From Rhodopseudomonas sp. BAL398 (lineage in GTDB: Bacteria > Pseudomonadota > Alphaproteobacteria > Rhizobiales > Xanthobacteraceae), in NCBI RefSeq assembly GCF_033001325.1, contig NZ_CP133111.1, positions 3,364,501-3,428,500 on the forward strand: a DNA stretch of 64,000 nucleotides. The letters run 5' to 3'. Below the pieces are notes generated by a model. That model had not been told where the DNA came from and did no database searches. It saw only the letters and a program-made list of their open reading frames with translations. The position numbers and the translations under genes are program-made. Positions 57,298 to 64,000 of this stretch are shown piece by piece (within the stretch, counting starts at the first letter, position 1; every line of letters starts with the position of its first letter).

Positions 57298-57396
57298 GGA
57301 GCGGCCACTTGGCCGCGTCGCGAAGGATGAGGTGACATCCTCATGGAGACGGCCGCATGGTTCGAGACGGCGCGTTGCGCCTCCTCACCATGAGGG
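57286..57396. repeat. Interspersed CCTCATCCTGAGG repeat overlapping the UDG stop
   Basis: CCTCATCCTGAGGAGCGGCC, then CGCGAAGGATGAGG, with CATGGTTCGAGACGGCGCG and CTCACCATGAGGG. Internal dyads: CTCATCCT/AGGATGAG and CCTCATGG/CCATGAGG. A family common in Bradyrhizobiaceae. It supplies the stop codon of the preceding gene. Confidence 0.82.
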
Positions 57397-57420
57397 GCCT
57401 TGCATGGTCTGGGCGCGAGA

Positions 57421-58932
57421 CTATGGCGCCGGTTTCGGGCGCAGAATGGCCCAGCCGATTCGCAGCGGCGGCTGCTGGCCGGTGATCAACCGGTCGAAAG
57501 CGCGCGGCAATTCCGGAACCAGGTCGGGAAAACGTTGGGCGATGTCGTCCGGGGGCTTGCCGACGGTGTCGGTCGCACGCCACACCACCACGCCCCCCCG
57601 GTTCCGGAAGCTCGCCGGCGTCACCCAAGGGGTGCGTCGCGGGCTGGCATCGAGGAACAGATGCGGTCGCGACGGCGCCATCGCGATCAGCCCGGCCAGC
57701 TGCGGATCGCCGGCCACCGCCGGCAGCGGCTGATTGGTGCGGCGCTGGAAACTGTCGGCGAAGAACCGGGCGATTTGGCTGGCGGGGAGCGAGGTTGGCT
57801 GTTCGGTCTTGCCGATCCAGGGCAGGATCAGCGTCGCCACCGCCACCGCGACCGCCGGGGCCGCGATCGCCGCCGCCCATGCGGTGCGCAGGATGCGCTG
57901 ACGGCGCAGATACAGCAGGTCTCCGGTCGCCATCACCACCGCCAACCCGGACAATAGCAGCGCAATGCCCGGCCCACCGACGGTGTGATCGAGGCCGAAC
58001 AGGCCCGCGACAAAGCTGCCCGCCAGCGCCGGCACCAGTGCGAAGACATAGACAAAGCGGCGCGCTAGCGGATCAACCGGCGGCCGAAAAACGATTGGGG
58101 GGTCGGCCGGCTTGCGATCGAACCGGCCGGAATTGAGCACCACCAGCAGGGCGATCGGCGCGGTTGCCAGCAACAGCCAGCCGAACAATTCGCCGAACAG
58201 CCGCATCCGATCCGGCAGATCCGCGCCCGCGGGCCATTGCGGCAGCGCCAGCAGATCGGCGCGCAGCAGCCAGATCGCATAGGGCAGCGCCAGCACCACG
58301 ATCACCAGCAGGGCGAACAGCGGATCGACCGATCTGAGCGCCTGGCGGCTGCGCGCATTGGCCAGCGCGAATCCGATCGGCAGCAGCAGCAAGATCGGGG
58401 CGACATTGGTGGTCAGCAGCAGCAGGCCGACCTCGATCGACAGCGCGAACCAGGCGTTGCGCCGGCGCTGGCCGATGATCTGCCAGCTGTGCAGCAAAAT
58501 CAGCGCCCAGAGCGGCCGCGCCAGGATCAGTGGCCCGAATTCGACGCCGGGCGACGAGAACGCCGTCACCGTCATGGTCAGCAGCACCGCGACCACGGCA
58601 TGCTGCGAGCCAACCACGGCGCGGCCGAGCTGATACAGCGCGTAGAACGTCACGATGAAGCACAGCTGGGCCAGCAGATAGACGCCGATGATGTGATTGC
58701 CGGCGGCGCGGAACGCGATATCGGCGAGCCAGAACGCCAAAGGCGGGCCGAGATCGGAACCGACCTGATATTCCCGCCCATAGGCCAGCACGGTGACGAC
58801 GTCGGCGGGCGGGCTGGCGTAGAAGATCACCGGCACGACCAGCCACAACAGCGCCTGACACATCACCACGAGCCAGAACACCAGCCGCGGCCGGGCGCGG
58901 ATCAGTTCGATGATCAGGGAGGTGAAGCGCAT
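57421..58932 (-). CDS. Multi-pass membrane protein, GT39/ArnT-like glycosyltransferase
   Basis: A 503-aa polytopic protein with about ten membrane helices (WLVVMCQALLWLVVPVIFYA, LLAQLCFIVTFYALYQLGRA, LFALLVIVVLALPYAIWLLR). The early loop ADVVTVLAYGREYQVGSDLG with acidic residues corresponds to the catalytic Asp/Glu region of polyprenyl-phosphate-sugar glycosyltransferases. A C-terminal extracytoplasmic domain follows. The family call is by architecture; substrate unknown. Start at ATG 58932 (MRFTSLIIELI). Confidence 0.72.
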   Translation of the reverse strand: MRFTSLIIELIRARPRLVFWLVVMCQALLWLVVPVIFYASPPADVVTVLAYGREYQVGSDLGPPLAFWLADIAFRAAGNHIIGVYLLAQLCFIVTFYALYQLGRAVVGSQHAVVAVLLTMTVTAFSSPGVEFGPLILARPLWALILLHSWQIIGQRRRNAWFALSIEVGLLLLTTNVAPILLLLPIGFALANARSRQALRSVDPLFALLVIVVLALPYAIWLLRADLLALPQWPAGADLPDRMRLFGELFGWLLLATAPIALLVVLNSGRFDRKPADPPIVFRPPVDPLARRFVYVFALVPALAGSFVAGLFGLDHTVGGPGIALLLSGLAVVMATGDLLYLRRQRILRTAWAAAIAAPAVAVAVATLILPWIGKTEQPTSLPASQIARFFADSFQRRTNQPLPAVAGDPQLAGLIAMAPSRPHLFLDASPRRTPWVTPASFRNRGGVVVWRATDTVGKPPDDIAQRFPDLVPELPRAFDRLITGQQPPLRIGWAILRPKPAP

Positions 58933-59016
58933 GCAAACCGGGGTCAGCGGGGCCAGTCCCAATCTGATAGAGCCCGGGGCCCGCGCAGGCAACCGGCTTG
59001 CACCGGCGGCGCCCCC

Positions 59017-59742
59017 TCAGAGCGCCGGTTCGATCGCGCGATTGGGGTCCGCATCGATGCGCGTGGCCAGCGCTGCGTGGCGCTCCCGCGCCGCGGCGAC
59101 CGGCGCGAACAGGCGGCGATGATGCACGCTGGGGCCGAGCCGGGCCAGCGCCTCGAGATGACCGGGCACGCCATAGCCCTTGTGCTGCTCGAAACCATAG
59201 CCCGGACAATCCTGCGCCAAACGGCACATCAGCCGGTCGCGCGACACTTTGGCGATGATCGAGGCCGCGGCGATCGACAGCACCAGGGCGTCGCCGCCGA
59301 TCACGGCGTCACAATCGCAACTCACCTCGAGCCGGTCGCGGCCGTCGACCAGCACGTGCTGTGGGCGGTCGGGCAGCGCATGGACCGCGCGGGCCAGCGC
59401 CCACAGCGAGGCGCGCAAAATATTGTCGCGATCGATTCGCGCCGGGGACGCATAGGCCACCGCGACCGAGGCGGTGACGCAGATCTGCTCGAACAGCGCC
59501 TCGCGCTTCTCCGCGGTGAGCCGCTTGGAATCGTCGAGGCCCTTGGGGATGCGCTTGGGATCGAGCACCACGGCGGCGGCCACCACGGGTCCTGCCAACG
59601 GGCCGCGCCCGGCCTCGTCGCAGCCGGCCACCGGCCACACCCCGCGCTTGAGCAGCGCCCGTTCGCGCCGAAAGCTCGGCGGCGCCACCGCGATGACGCC
59701 CTTGCCGAGCTTGGCCGGCGTTTTGTCCTGATCCCGAATCAT
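59017..59742 (-). CDS. rnhB: Ribonuclease HII
   Basis: Cuts the RNA strand of hybrids and starts removal of single ribonucleotides from DNA. Active-site region [20 protein letters not shown] contributes Asp-Glu. [21 protein letters not shown] and [12 protein letters not shown] supply the rest, with the ending [20 protein letters not shown]. 241 aa from ATG 59742 ([11 protein letters not shown]). The longer in-frame upstream part has no family similarity. Confidence 0.95.
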   Translation of the reverse strand: MIRDQDKTPAKLGKGVIAVAPPSFRRERALLKRGVWPVAGCDEAGRGPLAGPVVAAAVVLDPKRIPKGLDDSKRLTAEKREALFEQICVTASVAVAYASPARIDRDNILRASLWALARAVHALPDRPQHVLVDGRDRLEVSCDCDAVIGGDALVLSIAAASIIAKVSRDRLMCRLAQDCPGYGFEQHKGYGVPGHLEALARLGPSVHHRRLFAPVAAARERHAALATRIDADPNRAIEPAL

Positions 59743-59916
59743 GCCGGGATGCTGCGGGCCGGCCGCGGCATCCGCAACCGGAAATTCGCCGCCGTGCCCG
59801 TTATTCAGACCCCCGCCATTCGGACAAGAATCGCGTTCCCCGGATGCGGCGCAACGCGCCGCCCTGGCGGCGTGGCGCACTTAGCGGCGCTGAGACGCGT
59901 TGCCCGGCAGCGAAGC

Positions 59917-59972
59917 GGGGTCCCGGTTCTGCGAAGCGGCACTGCATGCCGCATCGCGCCCGGGACACGGGT
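59917..59972. repeat. Short interspersed hairpin element
   Basis: GGGTCCCGG and CCCGGGACAC flank TTCTGCGAAGCGGCACTGCA TGCCGCATCGCG, folding into a two-part hairpin (GCGGCA/TGCCGC inside). A repeat type I recall from Bradyrhizobium intergenic regions. Lies in the 258-base gap upstream of rnhB, where no gene is seen. Confidence 0.6.
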
Positions 59973-60000
59973 GCCTATGGTCCTCGCGAAAAATTTGCTT

Positions 60001-61161
60001 TCAAAACAAGCTGAGCTGCTGGCCGCTGCGTTCCGGCCGGGCAAAATGATCGGTGGTCAGTTTCGAGCGCCGCTTGTTGAGTCCGAGCTTGGCGCAGGCG
60101 ATTTCGAAGCGGCGGCCGATCATCCAGGCCATCGGCCCGGTGCCCTTCATCCGCGTGCCCCATTGCGAGTCATAATCGCGGCCGTCGCGCATCTCGCGGA
60201 TCAAAGTGAAGACGTGGCGATAGCGGTCGGGATAATTGGCCATCAGCCATTCGCGGAACAGGTCGCGGACCTCGAGCGGCAGCCGCAGCAGCACATAGCT
60301 GGCTTCCTTGACCCCGGCATGGGCCGCGGCGTCGAGAATCCGCTCGATCTCAGCGTCGTTCAGCGCCGGGATCACCGGCGCCACCATCACGGTGGTGGGA
60401 ATCCCGGCCTGCGCCAATTGCCGCAGTGCCTCCAGCCGCTTGGCCGGCGTCGAGGCGCGCGGCTCCATGCTGCGGGCCAGTTTGGGATCGAGCGAGGTCA
60501 CCGAGATCGCCACCTTGGCGAGGTTGCGCTTGGCCATCCGGGCCAGAATGTCGATGTCGCGGGTGACCAGCGCCGATTTGGTGACGATGCCGACCGGATG
60601 CGACGCCCGCTCCAGCACTTCCAAAATGCCGCGCATGATGTTGCGGTCGCGCTCGATCGGCTGATACGGATCGGTATTGGTGCCGATCGCGATCATTTTC
60701 GGCTCGTAATTCTGCGCCGCCAGCTCCTTCTCCAGCAGCGCCGGCGCGTCCGGCCTGGCGAACAGCTTGGATTCGAAATCCAGCCCCGGCGACAGGCCGA
60801 GATAGGCATGGGTCGGCCGGGCGAAGCAATAGACGCAGCCATGCTCGCAGCCGCGATAGGGATTGATCGAGCGGTCGAAGCCGATGTCGGGCGAGTCGTT
60901 GCGGGTGATCACTTTTCGCGCGGTGTCGAGCGCCACTGTGGTCTTGAACGGCGGCAATTCGTCGAGGCTCTGCCAGCCATCGTCGAACGCCACCCGGGCC
61001 TCGGCCTCGAACCGGCCGCTGGCATTGGACTGCGCGCCGCGGCCGCGGCGGCGCTCGCGGTCGATCGCGACCTCGAGCGCCGGAAAGGGTGAAGGCGCAC
61101 CCGCCGGCTCGGAGGGCGTCGTGACCGGCGGGTGCTTGAGGGCAATGGATGCTCTGCTCAT
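60001..61161 (-). CDS. PA0069 family radical SAM protein
   Basis: A radical SAM enzyme of unknown substrate. The cluster motif is CEHGCVYCFARPTH (Cx3Cx2C) at about residues 105-118, preceded by NPYRG. Then AIGTNTDPYQPIERD, ITKSALVTRDIDIL and SVTSLDPKLARSMEP, the SAM-binding and barrel strands, and C-terminal SQWGTRMKGTGPMAWMIGRR. Related to spore photoproduct lyase-like proteins and common in Proteobacteria. 386 aa; start MSRASIALKH. Confidence 0.92.
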   Translation of the reverse strand: MSRASIALKHPPVTTPSEPAGAPSPFPALEVAIDRERRRGRGAQSNASGRFEAEARVAFDDGWQSLDELPPFKTTVALDTARKVITRNDSPDIGFDRSINPYRGCEHGCVYCFARPTHAYLGLSPGLDFESKLFARPDAPALLEKELAAQNYEPKMIAIGTNTDPYQPIERDRNIMRGILEVLERASHPVGIVTKSALVTRDIDILARMAKRNLAKVAISVTSLDPKLARSMEPRASTPAKRLEALRQLAQAGIPTTVMVAPVIPALNDAEIERILDAAAHAGVKEASYVLLRLPLEVRDLFREWLMANYPDRYRHVFTLIREMRDGRDYDSQWGTRMKGTGPMAWMIGRRFEIACAKLGLNKRRSKLTTDHFARPERSGQQLSLF

Positions 61162-61360
61162 GGTTCGAAGATAGCGAGTCGCGAGAACAAATCAAGAACA
61201 TAAATTCGCCATTCCACAGCCGGGCCGGCATCGCCGGGCGCTTGGCGCGCAACGACGCCAAAACCCCCGTTGCGCGACAAAACCGGCAATTCCCGGCTGA
61301 TTTCATCGGGGCAAAGTGATAACGGTGCGGCGGTTCGTCGTGAGAGGATCGCCAGTCGCG

Positions 61361-61924
61361 ATGTTGAGCGTCATCATTCCCACCGAAGGCATCGAACGCG
61401 ACGCCGTCGCCACGCTGGCGGCGCTGGTGCCCGGAGCCGCGGCCGGCGTGGTCAGCGACGTCGTGTTGGTCGACCGCGGCGGCGGCGATGTGATCGCGCG
61501 GGTCGCCGACGTCGCCGGGTGCCATTTTCTCGCCTTCGAGGGTTCGCGCAGCGCGGCGATGGCGGCTGGCGCGCGGCAGTCCCGGTCGCCATGGCTGATG
61601 TTTCTGCAAGCCGGCGCGGTGCTGGATTCCGGCTGGATCGAGGAGACCACCCAGTTCATTCAGCGGGTCTCGGCCAGCGGCACGCCGCGCGCCGGGATCT
61701 TCCGCTATGCCCGCTCGCCCTACGCCGAAACGAGCTGGCGCGACGGCCTGGCGCTGCTGCGCCGCGCCGTCCTCGGCCCCGGCACCGAGCAGGGCCTGCT
61801 GATCGCCCGCGAGCATTATGACCGTCTCGGCGGCCACGACGGCCGCCGCTCCGAGACCCGGCTGCTGCGCCAGCTCGGCCGCTCCTCGCGCACCATGCTG
61901 CGCAGCCGTATCGTCGTCGCCTGA
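61361..61924 (+). CDS. Family 2-type small glycosyltransferase
   Basis: A 187-aa protein with the GT-A beginning MLSVIIPTEGIERDAVATLA. Sugar-nucleotide region VSDVVLVDRGGGDVIARVAD and SRSAAMAAGARQSRSPWLMF follow, with LQAGAVLDSGWIEE in place of the DxD segment. The usual Asp-x-Asp is replaced (QAGA), so activity is uncertain. ATG 61361 used; GTG 61316 is in frame. Divergent from the radical SAM gene. Confidence 0.75.
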   Translation: MLSVIIPTEGIERDAVATLAALVPGAAAGVVSDVVLVDRGGGDVIARVADVAGCHFLAFEGSRSAAMAAGARQSRSPWLMFLQAGAVLDSGWIEETTQFIQRVSASGTPRAGIFRYARSPYAETSWRDGLALLRRAVLGPGTEQGLLIAREHYDRLGGHDGRRSETRLLRQLGRSSRTMLRSRIVVA

Positions 61925-61982
61925 CTCTGCCGCCCTCGCCTTAAGCCGGACACTGCAAGCCGGATAGCGTGCGCGCCAATAC

Positions 61983-62020
61983 ACTTGCCAAAGTCAACCA
62001 TTTAGTTGATATTGGCAAGT
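61983..62020. promoter_or_regulatory. Concentric 38-bp dyad ahead of the MarR-GNAT gene, candidate autoregulatory operator
   Basis: Outer arms ACTTGCCAA (61983-61991) and TTGGCAAGT (62012-62020), inner arms TCAAC (61994-61998) and GTTGA (62005-62009), both centred on 62001.5. It ends 14 bases before ATG 62035. MarR proteins typically bind such AT-centred dyads at their own promoters. Confidence 0.65.
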
Positions 62021-62034
62021 ATAGAGGTGAGCCG

Positions 62035-62961
62035 ATGTTGCAGCACGTTTCTGACCCGACCGTCGCGGCGGTCCGCGCCTTCAACCGGTTCTACACCGCC
62101 AAGGTCGGCGTGCTGGAACAGCATCTGGTGCACAGTCCCTATTCGCTGACCGAGGCGCGCATCCTGTATGAGCTGGCGCAGCGGGAGCGGCCGACCGCGA
62201 AGGCGATCGGCGCCGGGCTCGGGCTCGATCCCGGCTATCTCAGCCGGATCATCCAGAATTTCGACGAAGCCGGCCTGATCGTGCGAGCCGCGTCACCAGC
62301 CGACCGCCGGCAATATCTCCTAGCGCTGACCGCCAAGGGCCGCGCCGCCTTGTCCAAGCTGACGCGCGCCATGGAGCAGGAGGTCGCCGCCATGCTACGC
62401 GGGCTGGGCGCGGGCGACCGCGCCCAGCTGATTCAGGCAATGGCGACGATCGAGCGGCTGCTTGGCGCGCCGCCGCAGCCGCCAGCCATCACGCTGCGCC
62501 CGCCCCGGCCCGGCGATATCGGCTGGGTGGTGCAAAGCCACGGCGCGCTCTACGCCGCCGAATATGGCTTCGACGCCTCGTTCGAGGCGCTGGTGGCGCA
62601 GCTGGCTTCGACCTTCCTGGCCTCGTTCGACGCCTCGCGCGAGCGCAGCTGGATCGCCGAGCTCGATGGCGCGCCGGTCGGCTCGGTGTTCCTGGTCCGA
62701 CACAGCGATCAGATCGCCAAGCTGCGGCTGCTGCTGGTCGATCCGGCCGGCCGCGGCCACGGGCTCGGGCAAAGGCTGGTCGGCGAATGCATCGGCTTTG
62801 CCCGGCAATGCGGCTATCGCGGCATCACGCTATGGACCCAGAGCATCCTGATCGCCGCGCGACAGATCTATCGGAACTCAGGCTTTGAACTGGTCGCCAC
62901 CGAGCCGCATCGCAGTTTCGGTCAGGACCTGGTCGGCGAGACCTGGGAGTTGAAACTGTAA
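62035..62961 (+). CDS. MarR regulator fused to GNAT N-acetyltransferase
   Basis: A 308-aa two-domain protein. The MarR winged helix (about residues 1-140) has FNRFYTAKVGVLEQ, SPYSLTEARILYEL, GLDPGYLSRIIQNFDEAGLI and SPADRRQYLLALTAKGR. The GNAT domain (about 155-308) has ITLRPPRPGDIGWVV, EAR-like SFDASRERSWIAEL, and the acetyl-CoA motif LLVDPAGRGHGLGQRLVGEC. Such fusions are known in Proteobacteria; substrates of the acetyltransferase are unknown. GAGGTG precedes ATG 62035. Its own dyad at 61983 suggests autoregulation. Confidence 0.92.
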   Translation: MLQHVSDPTVAAVRAFNRFYTAKVGVLEQHLVHSPYSLTEARILYELAQRERPTAKAIGAGLGLDPGYLSRIIQNFDEAGLIVRAASPADRRQYLLALTAKGRAALSKLTRAMEQEVAAMLRGLGAGDRAQLIQAMATIERLLGAPPQPPAITLRPPRPGDIGWVVQSHGALYAAEYGFDASFEALVAQLASTFLASFDASRERSWIAELDGAPVGSVFLVRHSDQIAKLRLLLVDPAGRGHGLGQRLVGECIGFARQCGYRGITLWTQSILIAARQIYRNSGFELVATEPHRSFGQDLVGETWELKL

Positions 62962-63110
62962 TGGCGGCGCGACGCCAGCCTGCGCTGCGCGTCACCGCGG
63001 AATTGCTCGCGTTTCACAAGGCCAATGCGAGGCGCCTGCGCGCGGAGGCCTGTGGCGTGGCGCGGCAAGCATTGCGCCGATGGCTGGCGCGTCTGTTTCG
63101 CCGCCGCTGA
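62961..63110 (+). CDS. 49-aa Arg-rich ORF coupled to the MarR-GNAT gene
   Basis: The ATG overlaps the MarR-GNAT TAA (TAATG at 62959-62963). The product, MAARRQPALRVTAELLAFHK then ANARRLRAEACGVARQAL and an RRWLARLFRRR end, is strongly basic and helical. Such peptides can bind nucleic acid or membranes. It may also be a chance ORF, since Arg-rich frames are frequent at this GC. The overlap is the main support. I recognise no family. Confidence 0.45.
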   Translation: MAARRQPALRVTAELLAFHKANARRLRAEACGVARQALRRWLARLFRRR

Positions 63111-63118
63111 GCGCCGCG

Positions 63119-63871
63119 TCAGGCGGCGCGATCCGCCGCCAATGCGCCGGCGAATTGCGGATAGGTCTCGGCCAATTCGTCGGTCACCCGACCGCGCAGC
63201 AGCGCCAGGGTTTCGGCGTCGGGATCCGGCGTGGTCGGCACCTCGGCCGGCGCGTCATAGTCGAAGCCGGTCTTGGCCTTGACCTCGGCGGCGGTGACGC
63301 CGCGATGCACGCTGCGCAGCCGGAAGCGTTTGCGCGCTCTGTCGAAATCGAATAGCGCCAGGCCAGTGAGCAGCGCGTGCGGGCCGCCATTGCGCACGAT
63401 GCCCTCGCTGGTGCCGGGCGCGCTGACGAAATCGACCTTGTCGACCAACACCCGCGGCGAATGCTCCTCGCGAAACAGGATCACGCGCGGCACCAGATAA
63501 TACAGGAACGCCGAGCCGAACGAGCCCGGCCAGCGCACCGCATTGGTGGGATAATCGCCGGTGCCGACCAGATTGATATTGGCCTGGCCGTCGATCTGGC
63601 CGCCGCCGAGGAAGAACGCATCGACCCGGCCCTGCGCCGCGCAATCGAACAGTTCGACCGAACCGTTGGTGAAGAAATTATGCTCGCGCGAGCCCAGCAC
63701 GATCACCCGGACCCGCTCGCGCGCGCGCGCTTCGTTGCGCGCCCGCAGCAGCATCGCGCCGGCCGCCGGGATCGGCGACGAGGCCCCTACCGCGACCATG
63801 CGGACTCCGTCGAGCAGATCGGCGATGGTGGCGATCAGGATCTCGCGCGCGGTCGCGCCGCGCCCGCTCAC
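63119..63871 (-). CDS. CoA-transferase subunit beta (IpdB/GctB-like)
   Basis: A 250-aa subunit of the family I CoA-transferase group, most like the IpdAB-type hydrolases that open CoA thioester rings. ATAREILIATIADLLDGVRM, SSPIPAAGAMLLRARNEA, NFFTNGSVELFDCAAQGRVD, AFFLGGGQIDGQANINLVGT and VSAPGTSEGIV are conserved features. The start is GTG 63871, overlapping the TGA of the alpha subunit gene by four bases (GTGA at 63868-63871). Glutaconate or a cyclic steroid-type or aromatic acid intermediate could be the substrate. Confidence 0.87.
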   Translation of the reverse strand: MSGRGATAREILIATIADLLDGVRMVAVGASSPIPAAGAMLLRARNEARARERVRVIVLGSREHNFFTNGSVELFDCAAQGRVDAFFLGGGQIDGQANINLVGTGDYPTNAVRWPGSFGSAFLYYLVPRVILFREEHSPRVLVDKVDFVSAPGTSEGIVRNGGPHALLTGLALFDFDRARKRFRLRSVHRGVTAAEVKAKTGFDYDAPAEVPTTPDPDAETLALLRGRVTDELAETYPQFAGALAADRAA

Positions 63872-64000
63872 GCCACCGCCTCCAGCCGCTGCGCGAAGCC
63901 TTTCATATAGGTCGCAAACCCATCGGCCGACCGCGCCATCCTGGCGTAGCGTGCGAGTTCGGAATCGTCGGTCGGATATTCGCCCCATAGCCCGAGCGGC
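63868..64000 (-). CDS. CoA-transferase subunit alpha, 3' end only
   Basis: C-terminal 43 residues are in the window (PLGLWGEYPTDDSELARYAR, MARSADGFATYMKGFAQRLE, AVA). The frame is open to the window edge. The four-base overlap with the beta subunit gene and the alpha-like C-terminal helix justify the call. Rest of the gene lies beyond 64000. Confidence 0.7.
   Translation of the reverse strand, partial: PLGLWGEYPTDDSELARYARMARSADGFATYMKGFAQRLEAVA

Noticed and set aside
58237-61092. 951-aa plus-strand frame
   Set aside because: Crosses the antisense of a GT39-like gene, rnhB and a radical SAM gene; shadow composition throughout.

Overview
The window is high-GC alphaproteobacterial chromosome. 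Three things point to the Rhodopseudomonas/Bradyrhizobium group (Nitrobacteraceae): the gene complement (TIGR02301 protein, NadQ-like regulator beside nadABC, DUF3096, separate glyQ/glyS, PA0069-type radical SAM protein), strong codon bias that leaves long antisense shadows under every real gene, and several families of palindromic interspersed repeats typical of that group. The genus is an inference from pattern, not from a search. It is mostly core chromosome with a few accessory patches. No rRNA, CRISPR array, intact IS or prophage is visible.

Layout. 1-2.3 kb: the 3' part of galE, then a visibly lower-GC patch holding an overlapping pair of unknown genes beside tRNA-Pro(CGG). 2.3-7.4 kb: housekeeping genes (Sua5, FAD-linked dehydrogenase, SRAP protein, Nudix, TIGR02301) separated by repeats. 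7.5-16.1 kb: a giant autotransporter with a divergent AraC regulator and a second AraC gene tail-to-tail with the first. 16.5-24.4 kb: small conserved proteins, dihydroorotase, YgfZ, Tag, an HD protein, a PTP-like phosphatase, a Nudix/winged-helix regulator and an AcuI-like reductase. 24.7-28.5 kb: nadA-nadB-nadC behind a 29-bp AT-rich palindrome. 28.5-35.7 kb: a SleB-type hydrolase and a copper/silver efflux operon. 35.8-40.5 kb: pyruvate phosphate dikinase with a histone-H1-like tail, a DUF3096 peptide, and an unknown protein. 40.8-44.6 kb: glyQ, a DUF559 nuclease-like gene and glyS. 44.9-52.5 kb: S49 peptidase, methyltransferase, DUF2007, polyprenyl diphosphate synthase, a ClpP-like/membrane protein pair, and ispE. 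52.5-64 kb: TPR protein, ETF-ubiquinone oxidoreductase, uracil-DNA glycosylase, a GT39-like membrane protein, RNase HII, a radical SAM protein, a small glycosyltransferase, a MarR-GNAT fusion and an IpdAB-type CoA-transferase pair cut by the window end.

Functional units. The Nudix/winged-helix protein plausibly controls nadABC through the palindrome. The cus operon couples a secreted Met/His/Cys-rich protein and a FixH/YtkA-like protein with CusB and CusA, but no outer-membrane channel is present. IspE and the polyprenyl synthase serve isoprenoid/quinone synthesis, and the ETF oxidoreductase feeds electrons to that quinone.

The most unusual signal is in the glyQ-glyS segment. A modular palindromic unit (fixed hairpin, variable hairpin, fixed arm) occurs as a convergent doublet inserted in frame inside glyS. 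Closely related units, also convergent, bracket the DUF559 gene, as if the gene had replaced the doublet's 23-bp spacer. This resembles REPIN/RAYT organisation, but with a DUF559 endonuclease-like protein in the transposase position.
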